Made by a program: the position numbers and the translations under genes
Assembly (NCBI RefSeq): GCF_036227605.1
Contig: NZ_CP109487.1
Coordinates: 6,447,501 to 6,511,500, forward strand
DNA: 64,000 bases
Source: Streptomyces sp. NBC_01439
Lineage (GTDB): Bacteria; Actinomycetota; Actinomycetes; Streptomycetales; Streptomycetaceae
Direction: 5' to 3'
In this document: positions 30,343 to 38,567 of the stretch, one piece after another
How positions within the stretch are numbered: position 1 is the stretch's first letter
How the letters are laid out: each line of letters starts with the position of its first letter
The notes under the pieces: generated by a model
Told to the model about the DNA's origin: nothing
Database searches by the model: none
What the model saw: the letters and a program-made list of their open reading frames with translations, nothing else

Positions 30343-31169
30343 CTGTCCTCGTAGCCAGTGATCTCGACCGTACGCTCATCTACTCGACGGCCGCCCTCGG
30401 CCTGACCATGCCCGACCCGGTGGCCCCGCGGCTGCTGTGCGTCGAGGTCCACGAGAGCAAGCCGCTGTCCTACATGACGGAGACGGCGGCGGGACTGCTG
30501 GCGGAGCTGACGGCCGACCCTTCGGTGGTCTTCGTCCCCACCACCACCCGGACCCGCAAGCAGTACCAGCGCATCCGCTTCCCCGGCCGCCCGGCCCCGT
30601 ACGCCATCTGCGCCAACGGCGGGCAGCTGCTCGTCGACGGGGTACCGGACCGGGACTGGCGGCGGCAGGTCGCGGGGCGCCTGGCCGAGGAGTGCGCCCC
30701 CCTGGAGGAGGTGTACCAGCACCTGCTGGCCACGGCCGACCCGGCGTGGCTGCGCAAGGCGCGCCTGGCGGAGGACCTCTTCGCGTACCTCGTCGTCGAG
30801 CGGGCCCTGGTCCCGGACGAATGGCTCAAGTCCCTGACCCGGTGGGCCGAGGACCGCGGCTGGACGGTCTCCCTCCAGGGCCGGAAGATCTACGCCGTCC
30901 CGCGCCCGCTCACCAAGAGCGCGGCGATGCGCGAGGTCGCCCGCCGGACGGGAGCCTCCACCACCCTCGCCGCCGGCGACTCCCTGCTCGACGCGGACCT
31001 GCTGCTGGCGGCGGACGCGGCCTGGCGCCCGGGCCACGGCGAACTGGCCGACGCGGCCTGGACGGCGCCGACGGTGACCGCCCTGGCCACGGCGGGGGTC
31101 CTCGCGGGCGAGGAAATCGTGCGCGCATTCGCCCGGGAAGCGGCCCGACTGGGCAGACTGGACGCATGA
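30339..31169 (+). CDS. HAD-superfamily hydrolase (Ter-associated)
   Basis: A 276-residue HAD phosphatase with motif I SDLDRTLIYS (about residues 8-17), a Thr-containing motif II (FVPTTTRTRKQY), a Lys near the C-terminal LTKSAAM and motif III/IV GDSLLDADLL. A HAD of this type accompanies the PRTase/TRSP genes in Ter clusters and may process a nucleotide-like product of the PRTase; this is inference. It overlaps the fusion gene by 4 bp (GTGA) and is followed by another 4-bp overlap. Confidence 0.9.
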   Translation: MTVLVASDLDRTLIYSTAALGLTMPDPVAPRLLCVEVHESKPLSYMTETAAGLLAELTADPSVVFVPTTTRTRKQYQRIRFPGRPAPYAICANGGQLLVDGVPDRDWRRQVAGRLAEECAPLEEVYQHLLATADPAWLRKARLAEDLFAYLVVERALVPDEWLKSLTRWAEDRGWTVSLQGRKIYAVPRPLTKSAAMREVARRTGASTTLAAGDSLLDADLLLAADAAWRPGHGELADAAWTAPTVTALATAGVLAGEEIVRAFAREAARLGRLDA

Positions 31170-31825
31170 CCAAGGGGAACAGCACCAAGATCACGGATGA
31201 GCTCTACCGGTACATGCTCGACCACAACCCCCCGCTGGACCGGGTCCAGCGGGGGCTCGTGGCGACGACGTACACCAAATTCCCGGACGTGGCCGGGATG
31301 CAGTCGGCGGAGGAGCAGGGGCCGCTGTTGGCCTTCCTGGTGCGGCTGACGGGCGCCCGCCACATCGTGGAGGTCGGCACCTTCACCGGCTTCTCGGCCC
31401 TGTCGATGGCCCAGGCACTGCCCGCCGACGGCCGCCTCATCGCCTGCGACGTCTCCGAGGAGTGGACGCAGTACGGCCGGCAGGCCTGGGAGGAGGCGGG
31501 CGTCGCGGACCGCATCGAGCTGCGCATCGCACCGGCCCTGGAGACCCTGCGCGCGATGCCGACCGAACCGCACATCGACATGGCCTACGTGGACGCGGAC
31601 AAGCAGAGCCAGATCTCCTACTGGGAGGAGCTCGTGCCCCGACTGCGTCCGGGCGGCCTGATCGTCACCGACAACACGCTGTTCCACGGCACGGTCCTCG
31701 ACGACTCGGCCACGGGCGCGGCGGCCGGAGTCCGCGCCTTCAACGACCACGTGTCGGCGGACCCGCGCATGGAATCCGTCCTGCTCGCCATCTCGGACGG
31801 CCTGACCCTGTCGCGCAAGCGCTGA
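31166..31825 (+). CDS. SAM-dependent O-methyltransferase
   Basis: A 219-residue class I methyltransferase of the CCoAMT/COMT-like O-methyltransferase family. The SAM-binding loop is VEVGTFTGFSALSMA (about residue 69), with motif II ACDVSEEW and the metal-site region HIDMAYVDADKQS / VTDNTLFHG. It starts with an ATG that overlaps the HAD stop by 4 bp, so it is translationally coupled to the Ter unit. Its substrate, possibly a product of that unit, is unknown. Confidence 0.92.
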   Translation: MTKGNSTKITDELYRYMLDHNPPLDRVQRGLVATTYTKFPDVAGMQSAEEQGPLLAFLVRLTGARHIVEVGTFTGFSALSMAQALPADGRLIACDVSEEWTQYGRQAWEEAGVADRIELRIAPALETLRAMPTEPHIDMAYVDADKQSQISYWEELVPRLRPGGLIVTDNTLFHGTVLDDSATGAAAGVRAFNDHVSADPRMESVLLAISDGLTLSRKR

Positions 31826-31840
31826 CGTTCCCGCCCGGGA

Positions 31841-32056
31841 TCAGCCGCAGCCGCCGCCACCACAGCAGCCGCCCCCGCCGCCGCCCATCGCGGGTGCGGG
31901 GGCGCTGCTCGTACCGCCCACGGCGACGGCGGACAGCAGCTTCACGGTGTCGGAGTGGCCTGCCGGGCAGTCGGCGGGCGCGGAGGACTCGGCCATGGGC
32001 CGGCTGACCTCAAAGGTGTCGTCGCAGGTCCGGCAGCGGTAATCGTATCGAGGCAT
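31841..32056 (-). CDS. FmdB family zinc-ribbon protein
   Basis: A 71-residue protein with an N-terminal FmdB zinc ribbon (PRYDYRCRTCDDTFEVSRPM and a second Cys pattern at ADCPAGHSD) and a C-terminal Gly/Cys-rich tail (GGGGGGCCGGGGCG). FmdB proteins are putative regulators; the role is unknown. The ATG at 32056 fits the family start; one two codons upstream is possible. It converges with the methyltransferase gene, 15 bp away. Confidence 0.9.
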   Translation of the reverse strand: MPRYDYRCRTCDDTFEVSRPMAESSAPADCPAGHSDTVKLLSAVAVGGTSSAPAPAMGGGGGGCCGGGGCG

Positions 32057-32164
32057 GCGCACAGGCTAAGCGCGGCCGGCGCCGCGGCGCTACGTACGCC
32101 GCGGCTACGGACTGCGCTGCTACGGACCGCGCGGCGACGGGCAGCGCGGCGACGGGCAGCGCGG

Positions 32165-32890
32165 CTACGGGCAGCGGCCGTGCACCACGGGGGCCCGTCC
32201 CTGAACGCGCCGCACCCGGTCCTCCCGGGCCGCCTGCTCGGGGTGGCGGGCCCGCCAGTACGGATTGTCGTGCGGCAGGGCGCTGCCCACCCGTCCGTAC
32301 ATCCCGAACCACATCAGCATCACACCGACGACGAAGCTGAACAGCACGTTCTGGATCTTGAAGGCCAGGAAGTTCAGCTCCGTGTCCAGCAGCGCGAGAT
32401 TCACGAACCCGCTCGCGATGAACAGCACGCCCAGCACGATGTTCAGGGTCGAGGCGAAGGTGCCGCCCACGACCATCCCGTAGATCAGCAGTGCACCGAT
32501 GCAGATCGACAGGACGCTCAGCGCCCCGTTGGTGTTCAGGGCGAGCACCGTGTCTCCGCCGGTGTCGAAGAACCCGATCTGATTGACCAGCCCCAAGATC
32601 CCGAACACCACCAGCAGCAGGCCCGTCAGCCCCGCCCCGACCCGATACACCTGGCCGAGCTTGTGGTCGGTGGGCAGATGATCGTCGAGCTGTGCGTTGA
32701 CGGGATGCAGCACGCGTGCCATGCGCCGCGAGACCGTGTCGGCGAAGCGCGGTGGGACGGGCGCGTTGGGATCGGGCTCGTGGGCGACGTAGGGCGCGTA
32801 GTGCTCATGCGGCTCGGTGCACCCGTACGCCGCGTGAGCCACGTAGGGCTCATGAGCCACGGGAGGCTCGTGGGTGGTGTGGGCAGCCAT
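32165..32890 (-). CDS. DUF4383 integral membrane protein
   Basis: A 241-residue protein. The first 95 residues are His/Pro/Tyr-rich (repeated AHEP and YVAHE), followed by four membrane segments of the DUF4383 type (YRVGAGLTGLLLVVFGILG onward) and a basic tail. The function is unknown. The ATG at 32890 has GGAGG 5 nt upstream; the open frame continues far upstream to 33562, but that part is antisense-like low complexity. Confidence 0.88.
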   Translation of the reverse strand: MAAHTTHEPPVAHEPYVAHAAYGCTEPHEHYAPYVAHEPDPNAPVPPRFADTVSRRMARVLHPVNAQLDDHLPTDHKLGQVYRVGAGLTGLLLVVFGILGLVNQIGFFDTGGDTVLALNTNGALSVLSICIGALLIYGMVVGGTFASTLNIVLGVLFIASGFVNLALLDTELNFLAFKIQNVLFSFVVGVMLMWFGMYGRVGSALPHDNPYWRARHPEQAAREDRVRRVQGRAPVVHGRCP

Positions 32891-33093
32891 GGTGCCCTCC
32901 TCTGCTCCGTTCCCGGCACCTCCCAGCATCCGCCGCAGGCCGCCCGGAAACAACCGGGTGCCCGCAGGGGGCCGCCAGGGCCGTCTCCTCCGGATCATGC
33001 CGGGGCATTCGCGTACGTCCAGCGCCACCCGGGGAGATGCACCGCACCGGACGACCGGGCCGGGCCCATCCGGCAAGATCCGAAAGGGTGGAT

Positions 33094-34338
33094 TTAGGTG
33101 TGCCCGCGCTCGGCCCGGATCCCGCTCACCACCCGGTTCACGGCAGCTCGTACGTCCGCCATCTCCAGCAGGAACGCCCAGTAGTCCGGATGCCGCCCCT
33201 CCAACGCCGAAAGCGCCCGGGCCACCCGCGCCACCGCATCGTCCAGCGGCTGCGCGTGCCGCGGATCCGGCACGCTGCGCCCCGCCATCGCCAGCCGCTG
33301 CGCGTCCCGGATCGCGAAACGGGTCCGGTCCACCTCCGCCTGCGGATCCCGTGCCACCGCCTCCAGCCGCGTCAGCCGGTCCTGCGCCGCCGACACCGCC
33401 TCGTCCGTAGCGTCCAGAGAGCCGCGGACCGCCTCGATCAGCGCCCCCACATCGGCCCAGCGCTGCTCGTCCCGGGCCCGGCCGGCCTCCAGCAACTGCT
33501 CCTCGGCCCGCGCCACGTCCCGTACCGCCTGGTCCGGCACGTGCTGCAGGTCCTGCCAGCACGCCGCACTGAACCGCCGCCGCAGCTCACTAAGGACCGG
33601 ATCCACCCGGTCCGCCCGGTTGCGCAACGCCTGCGCCCGCGTCCGCAGACTCACCAGCCGCCGGTCGATCTCCGCCGCCCGCTCGGGCAGCCGCGCCGCC
33701 TCGGCCCGTACGGCCTCCGCGTCGCGCAGGATCCGGTCGGCGCGCTGCACCGTCTCCTGCACGCCGTGCTGGGCCGCGCCCTGGTTCAACTTGGTCAGCT
33801 CCGGGCCCAGGGCCGCCAGCCGCGCCGCGAGGTCATCGGCCCGCATCCCCTTGGCCCGTACGGCGTCCAGCGCCTCACTGGCCCCGATCAGCGCGGTCCT
33901 GGCCCGCTCCCGGGCCGGCGCCACCCGCGCGAGTTGCGTCTCGGCCTTGTCCAGCAGCGGCTGCAGCCCCTGCGCGAACCGCTCCAGCTCCCCCTGGACC
34001 CGCACCAGCTCGTCCCGGGCCCGGGTCAGTTGCTCCCGTGCGCGCGTGGCGACCGAGGCCTCCAACTCCGCCCGGTCCAGGTCGTGCGCGTCGACCGCCT
34101 CGATGTAGACGTGACTGACCTCGTCGATCCGCCGCCCCAGCGCGGCGAACCCCTCGGTCGCCTGCCGCGCGGCGGGCGACCCGTCCGCCGCCGCGATCGT
34201 CTCGATCGAGATCCGCAGGTCCCGCTGCGCCGTGTCCAGCTCGTAGAACGCGGCCGCGGCAGCATCCTTCGCCGCCTGCGCATCCGCCCGCCGACTCTCG
34301 TCCCGCCCGCCGAACCACCGCCGGGATGCCGTCGTCAC
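33094..34338 (-). CDS. Coiled-coil protein of unknown function
   Basis: A 414-residue, almost entirely helical protein rich in Ala, Arg and Glu with extended coiled-coil heptads (about residues 40-370), no signal peptide and no membrane segment. Near the end is an aromatic patch (HPDYWAFLLEMADVRAAVNR). I do not recognise a named family; it resembles conserved streptomycete cytoskeleton-like or phage-shock-like coiled-coil proteins only in general form. The GTG at 34338 follows GGGAGAGG; the frame beyond it runs antisense to the tRNA gene and is not coding. Confidence 0.8.
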   Translation of the reverse strand: MTTASRRWFGGRDESRRADAQAAKDAAAAAFYELDTAQRDLRISIETIAAADGSPAARQATEGFAALGRRIDEVSHVYIEAVDAHDLDRAELEASVATRAREQLTRARDELVRVQGELERFAQGLQPLLDKAETQLARVAPARERARTALIGASEALDAVRAKGMRADDLAARLAALGPELTKLNQGAAQHGVQETVQRADRILRDAEAVRAEAARLPERAAEIDRRLVSLRTRAQALRNRADRVDPVLSELRRRFSAACWQDLQHVPDQAVRDVARAEEQLLEAGRARDEQRWADVGALIEAVRGSLDATDEAVSAAQDRLTRLEAVARDPQAEVDRTRFAIRDAQRLAMAGRSVPDPRHAQPLDDAVARVARALSALEGRHPDYWAFLLEMADVRAAVNRVVSGIRAERGHT

Positions 34339-34443
34339 AATCCCTCTCCCGTACCGCGTCCGCCATGCCCCGGTCCATTCTCTCCCACGGGAACGGGTTT
34401 GCGTGGGGGGTGTGCCTGCCATGTAGGCTGTCCACTCATCCAC

Positions 34444-34518
34444 GGGTGCGTAGCTCAGGGGTAGAGCGCTGCTCTTACAAAGCAGATGTCGGCGGTTCGA
34501 AACCGTCCGCGCCCACCA
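34444..34518 (+). tRNA. tRNA-Val (anticodon UAC), CCA encoded
   Basis: A full cloverleaf can be drawn. The acceptor stem GGGTGCG (34444-34450) pairs with CGCGCCC (34508-34514) with one G-T pair. The D-arm is TAGCTCAGGGGTAGAGC. The anticodon loop is CTTACAA with TAC at 34476-34478. The T-loop is TTCGAAA (34496-34502). Discriminator A is at 34515 and CCA at 34516-34518. It reads Val codons GUA/GUG. tRNA 3' ends are common integration sites, and relic mobile genes lie directly downstream. Confidence 0.95.
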
Positions 34519-34523
34519 GTACG

Positions 34524-34555
34524 AAGGCCCCCCGCCGATCATGGCGGGGGGCCTT
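34524..34555 (+). terminator. tRNA-Val terminator hairpin
   Basis: A perfect 13-bp stem (34524-34536 with 34543-34555, arm AAGGCCCCCCGCC) with a 6-nt loop, starting 6 bp after the CCA end. Confidence 0.85.
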
Positions 34556-34573
34556 CTGCATCTCCACCCGACA

Positions 34574-34702
34574 TCAACGGGGACGGCCAGGGACGAGCAC
34601 GTCGGCCGGGACCGGATCAGGTCGATGGACGGTCGAGCGTCCGAGCCTGAGCAGCACCATGGCCTCCGGCGCGATCAGCATCTCGGGAGCGGCGGTGGTC
34701 AT
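34574..34702 (-). pseudogene. Truncated excisionase-like HTH gene
   Basis: A 42-codon ORF with a good ribosome-binding site (GGAAGGAG 6 nt before the ATG). Its product contains EMLIAPEAMVLLRLGRSTVH, which resembles the first helix-turn-helix half of AlpA/Xis-type excisionases of actinomycete integrative elements. After VH the sequence jumps to RPDPVPADVLVP, as if about 20-25 residues between the recognition helix and the usual PADAL tail were deleted. The size is about two thirds of a normal Xis. No integrase is present between it and the tRNA, where one would be expected. Assignment is by pattern recognition only. Confidence 0.55.
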
Positions 34703-34960
34703 GACGCGACTCCTTCCAGGGCGAGTTGGTCGTGCATGCCTTCGCGGGCGGTCTGGCGGTTGAGCTGGATGCCGCGGGCGATGGTGGTGGTGAGGACGGA
34801 TTTGCCGGGGGAGTGGCCGTGGCGGCGCACTTCAGGGGGGCGAGGGCGAGCGCGGTGTCCGGCTCGACGTCGCCGAGACCGCGGGGGAGCACTGCGGACT
34901 GCCCGGAGGCGGCCAGCGGCGAGGGCGGGGTGGCCTCTTGCGCACGGCCGGCCGACTGCC
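34699..34960 (-). pseudogene. Frameshifted ORF upstream of the xis-like relic
   Basis: One frame reads LGDVEPDTALALAP up to a run of six C at about 34835-34840. The frame one base away then continues as PPEVRRHGHSPGKSVLTTTI and TARGIQLNRQTAREGMHDQL-like sequence to a TGA at 34699-34701 that overlaps the xis-like ATG (TCATGA). Joining the frames gives a continuous protein-like sequence, so a single-base indel is the simplest view. The family is not identified; position fits a gene coupled to xis in an integrative element. The 5' limit is uncertain. Confidence 0.4.
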
Positions 34961-35143
34961 AGGCTCGATTCGGGCCGGGCGCCGTACCCCCGCCGTCACG
35001 GATGACGGGAGCGTGAGGCGAACGCGCCACCGGGAACGGGTTGGCGGGGAGCAGCTGCTGCCGCGATGTGGTGCCGGCCGGTGTGGTCGTGGCTGATGAG
35101 CGCGTCGTTCAGCCGTTCTCCGGCAACTCGTCGGCCCCCAGCC

Positions 35144-35593
35144 TCAGTGGCCGTAGACGTGCCCGCGCACCAGGGGGTCGTTCTCGAGAATGAAGTCCGA
35201 TACCTTCCAGAATTCACTCAGCTTCGGATGCTGCAGGGCGGCTTCACGATCGAGTTTGAGGCCGAAAAGAGGCCCGTCCGGGTTGGCGAGGCCAGCGGTC
35301 ACCAGGGTGGAAGCAGGCGTGGACTGTCCCGCTACCGGGCCCACTCGGCAGGCGAACGCAACGTGATCATTCCACTCGTCAGGGCCCACGCCCCACGTAC
35401 CAAAGATCACGTCTATCCATGCGTCGTGGTCTCGGTCGGAGTGGTGATAGCAGTTTGCGAAGTAGACGGCATACGGGCTTCCGCCCGCGTAGACGTAGTC
35501 CCAGGCCCGCTCAACGGGGGCGTTGCAGCAGTCGCACATGAACTCGCGAGTCTGGCGGTCGGGGCCGAAGGTCAGCAGCATGCCGGACATCAT
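35144..35593 (-). CDS. Hypothetical protein with CDCC motif
   Basis: A 149-residue protein I cannot assign. It contains CDCCNAPVERAWDYVYAGG (two close cysteine pairs), a Tyr/His-rich stretch NCYHHSDRDHDAW, and a tail PKLSEFWKVSDFILENDPLV. It is probably cytoplasmic. Base composition is more mixed than in neighbours, with several A/T-ending codons, which fits acquired DNA. It lies between the excisionase-like relics and a transposase fragment. ATG starts at 35593, 35590 or 35581 are all possible. Confidence 0.7.
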   Translation of the reverse strand: MMSGMLLTFGPDRQTREFMCDCCNAPVERAWDYVYAGGSPYAVYFANCYHHSDRDHDAWIDVIFGTWGVGPDEWNDHVAFACRVGPVAGQSTPASTLVTAGLANPDGPLFGLKLDREAALQHPKLSEFWKVSDFILENDPLVRGHVYGH

Positions 35594-35784
35594 GCTCGAA
35601 GCCCTGACGGGCCGAGACGGCAGGTCGCCATCAGGCGCAGTTCTGGAGGCCGCAGCGTCGTCGCCGTGCCCCGTACGTGCCCGATCGAGCAGGGAAGCAC
35701 GGGGAACGCGCGGGGATCATGGCCAAGGAGCGGGCCCCTGGCCAGCCGAGGCGGTTTTCGGGACCGACCAGGGCTGAGGGGTGA

Positions 35785-35980
35785 GGGGGCGAACTCGGTA
35801 GGCATTTCCCGCCACTGACCACTGACCACTGACCACTGACCACTGACCGCTCGACCGGAACCGCCAGATCACACCATCGAACTGCTCCCGCAACCGCTCC
35901 GGGTGCGGGCCGTACCTACCGATCGGCAGGTACGGCTCGATGAACTTCCACTGCGCATGCGTGAGTTGGCAAGGCGTCAC
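35785..35980 (-). pseudogene. IS5-family transposase N-terminal fragment
   Basis: From the GTG at 35980 the product reads TPCQLTHAQWKFIEPYLPIG, then YGPHPERLREQFDGVIWRF, the typical N-terminus of IS5-group transposases. It is then interrupted at SGQW by five 7-bp repeats that change the frame. In another frame the expected continuation QWREMPTEFAP appears at 35785-35815. After this no transposase similarity is visible. It is a relic with no catalytic DDE residues. Confidence 0.8.
35812..35846 (+). repeat. Five 7-bp tandem repeats inside the IS relic
   Basis: CCACTGA is repeated exactly five times in a row. It sits at the SGQW codons of the transposase fragment; one copy would be the likely ancestral state, and the expansion shifts the reading frame. 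Confidence 0.9.
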
Positions 35981-36058
35981 GTCACGGTCTCAGTCCTCCT
36001 GGGTTCCACCTCGCGCAGGGGTCAGAACCCAGGAACTGATCACGACACCACGAAAACC

Positions 36059-38113
36059 CTAGTTCCCCTGGGCGAAGGCGGACAGATCCATGAGGTCGTC
36101 GATGATGGAACGGCCGGTCCTGTCCACCGGCTCCAGACGGGCCACGAGCTCAAGGCTGGCCGTGATGTCGGGATCCTTGATGCGGTCCTCGATCTGCAGC
36201 AGTGCGTCCCGCAGTCGTTGCCGGTGTTCTGCGACGTGGCCGGCCACGGCGTCAATGAGCAATTGCCCCTGCTGCAAGGCGGCACCGGCGAAGTCGGCAC
36301 TGGCCTTCTGGACCTCTTGGTCGAGCTGGCTCTTGCGTTGGTCCCGAGCCTGATCGAGCACGGACCTACGTGCCCGCAGTCCCCTGGCGGCCACTATGAC
36401 GGCTGCTCCCGCCAGCGCCACCCCGCCCGTGATGGCAGAGAGCGACAGACTGGTCATGAGGGCGGCGGAGCTTGCGCTGCCCAGGGCACTGAGAATCGTG
36501 ACGGCGGCCGCGCTGTTCTGAAGCACTCCGTAGACGTCGTACCTGCGGCGTTCGTCCAAGGAGGAGAGGAGTTCGCCGGGCTCGATGCGAGCCTCCGGGA
36601 CTAGGCGTGTGGCGTGCTCCTCATGCAGTTCGCTGCGCAACAGGGCCCGGGCCCGGGTGTCGAGTTCCTCCAGGTGCTGTGCCCACACGGTGGCCGGCCC
36701 TTGTTCCGTCGTCATCCACTCGGTGAACAAACGCGTCTGGCGCACCTTGACCTCGGCGAGGTGTTCTGCGCCCAGGTGCCCGCGGTCGATCAGGGCGTCC
36801 AGCTCCGCGTGGAAGACCGCCTTGAGTTCAACGAATCGCTGCCCGGTATCGCGAACATGGCGGTTCAGCTCGTCTTCCAGTTCGGTGCGGATGTTTGCCG
36901 CAGACCGTTCTGTGTCATCCAACCGGTCCTGCAAGCTGGCCCGCTCCGCCTCCAGCTGTTCTACCGACACCTGATGGGTGGCAAGTACATCGGTGACGTA
37001 GCGGTGCTTGGTGCGGACGAGCCGGAACGCCTCAGTCGCGATCTTCCCCAGGTGGTATTGACCCGTCCCGTTCTCGATCAGCTCGGTGAGACGATCGCGC
37101 AGAGCGTCCATCCGGCTTTCGCTGCGGTTCCGCTGCGCCGCCCGCGTATCGCCCTCGGCTTCGTCCAGGTCGGCCTGGGCCTCCCAAGCGGGTGACACCG
37201 GAAGGAAGCCCTCGCCGATGAACGCAGCTCCCGTCCCGCCCGGCGCTGAGAAGCGCTCGCTCAGATACGCGTTGTTGGTGTCCTGCGCCGACCGCCAGCC
37301 CTCGCGGTTGTCATTGCCGAGCTGATCGGCGCGGTCGATACCGGTCAGCACCCACAGCACCGGCTTGCCGCTCTGCAGGTGATGGTTGTACAGATCCGTC
37401 ATGAGCTCCAGCTCGCCCGCGGTGAGGGTCGAGGTCCCCTGGGTCACGTAGATGAAGCAGTCGGCCTCGGCCCAGGCGTTGCGCATGATCTGCTCGTGCA
37501 CCGGATTCGGAGACTCGGCACCGGGTAGATCGAAGAATTTCGCGGGGAGCAGTGCGTTCTCGATGAGCAGTTCGATCTGCTCGACTTCCAGCTGATAGTG
37601 GTCGGGGAGACGGTTGGCCCGGTCACCATCGGCGGCACCGTAGGCCGCGACGACGCCCGGCGCCAGGTCAGTTCCGATCTCGACCCACTCCCCGTCGGAA
37701 TGTCCGACGAACCTGACGCGCAGCACTCCCCGCCCGGGCGCATACACACCGTTGTCCGCATGGACCGGACGCACCGTGGACGGACATGCCGTGGTCGGGG
37801 TCGGGGAGGACGGCAGTATGCCGATGTACTGCTTGTGGTAGCCGCCGTCCGGCTGCTCGAACCGCATGTATCGCAGGCCCTTCTGCAGGCCGCTGATCAG
37901 AAAGCTCTTGCCGGACGACTGGCGGCCCAGCAGTCCCACATTGAGAAGCGATGACAGCGCGCGCCCCCGCTGACCGCGTAGATCGCGCACCCGTTCTTCG
38001 ATCTCCACATCGCTGATCGCGAGACCTGGTATCCCCCGCAGGCCGTTCATCCAGTGCTCGCAGCGTTCAAGCGACCGCAGTAAGTCTTCGCGCACCTCAT
38101 CGACACTCGCCAT
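36059..38113 (-). CDS. Bacterial dynamin-like GTPase
   Basis: A 684-residue protein with a dynamin-type G domain: P-loop GRQSSGKS (residues 63-70), a Thr-rich switch I near 104-110 (PTPTTACPST), DLPG (195-198) and LTGIDRAD as a variant G4 box (TGID rather than TKxD). A long helical stalk with coiled coil covers about 380-520, followed by two hydrophobic stretches (about 537-577) that could form a membrane hairpin, and a helical C-terminus. Such proteins remodel membranes; some act in stress or phage defence, others in sporulation septation. It stands alone, next to mobile-element relics. The function is unproven. Confidence 0.85.
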   Translation of the reverse strand: MASVDEVREDLLRSLERCEHWMNGLRGIPGLAISDVEIEERVRDLRGQRGRALSSLLNVGLLGRQSSGKSFLISGLQKGLRYMRFEQPDGGYHKQYIGILPSSPTPTTACPSTVRPVHADNGVYAPGRGVLRVRFVGHSDGEWVEIGTDLAPGVVAAYGAADGDRANRLPDHYQLEVEQIELLIENALLPAKFFDLPGAESPNPVHEQIMRNAWAEADCFIYVTQGTSTLTAGELELMTDLYNHHLQSGKPVLWVLTGIDRADQLGNDNREGWRSAQDTNNAYLSERFSAPGGTGAAFIGEGFLPVSPAWEAQADLDEAEGDTRAAQRNRSESRMDALRDRLTELIENGTGQYHLGKIATEAFRLVRTKHRYVTDVLATHQVSVEQLEAERASLQDRLDDTERSAANIRTELEDELNRHVRDTGQRFVELKAVFHAELDALIDRGHLGAEHLAEVKVRQTRLFTEWMTTEQGPATVWAQHLEELDTRARALLRSELHEEHATRLVPEARIEPGELLSSLDERRRYDVYGVLQNSAAAVTILSALGSASSAALMTSLSLSAITGGVALAGAAVIVAARGLRARRSVLDQARDQRKSQLDQEVQKASADFAGAALQQGQLLIDAVAGHVAEHRQRLRDALLQIEDRIKDPDITASLELVARLEPVDRTGRSIIDDLMDLSAFAQGN

Positions 38114-38191
38114 GGCCTAATCGATACACCAGATGGGGACTGTGCAGAGGGGGATTGTTCAAATGGCCTGGCTGTCGACGGATGGTCCCCA

Positions 38192-38416
38192 GTGAGGGAC
38201 GACTCCGTCCGGGCGGACGCGCGGATCGAGGTGCGGAGCCTCGGGGGAGAGGTCGTCATCGAGGCGAACGCCGCGGGTCTCAGGACGCTCGCAGGGCATT
38301 TGCTCGTACTGGCCGGCGACGACGTTCCCGATGGAAGCCATCTGCACCTCGAAGGCGGCAACGGTCTGCCGGAAGGGTCCGCCGGCTTGGTCCTGGAGCG
38401 CTGCCACGACGAGTGA
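38192..38416 (+). CDS. Small Imm32-like protein
   Basis: A 74-residue protein with GTG start. The pattern VVIEANAAGLRTLAGHLLVL, then DDVPDGSHLHLEGGNGLPEG and LVLERC, resembles the Imm32 family predicted to be immunity proteins of polymorphic toxins. No toxin gene is adjacent. It diverges from the dynamin-like gene, 78 bp away. The family assignment is from memory of the pattern, so moderate confidence only. Confidence 0.6.
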   Translation: MRDDSVRADARIEVRSLGGEVVIEANAAGLRTLAGHLLVLAGDDVPDGSHLHLEGGNGLPEGSAGLVLERCHDE

Positions 38417-38567
38417 GGGCTCCCGGCGGCGGCCGCTCACCCGTCCCCGGGGCAGGGTGAGGTGCCCCGGCTTCTCTCCCCCCTCGGCGGATGCCGGACA
38501 ACCGGTTTTGCTCGCCTATGGTTTGAAGTTGATCATCAGATGGTGTGAGCAGCGAAGGGGCGCGGAC

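Noticed and set aside
34339..34542. N-terminal extension of the coiled-coil protein
   Set aside because: This part reads antisense through the tRNA-Val gene; the GTG at 34338 with GGGAGAGG is the better start.
34519..38190. Complete integrative element with attL/attR
   Set aside because: No integrase gene and no second copy of the tRNA 3' end were found downstream, so only relics are claimed.
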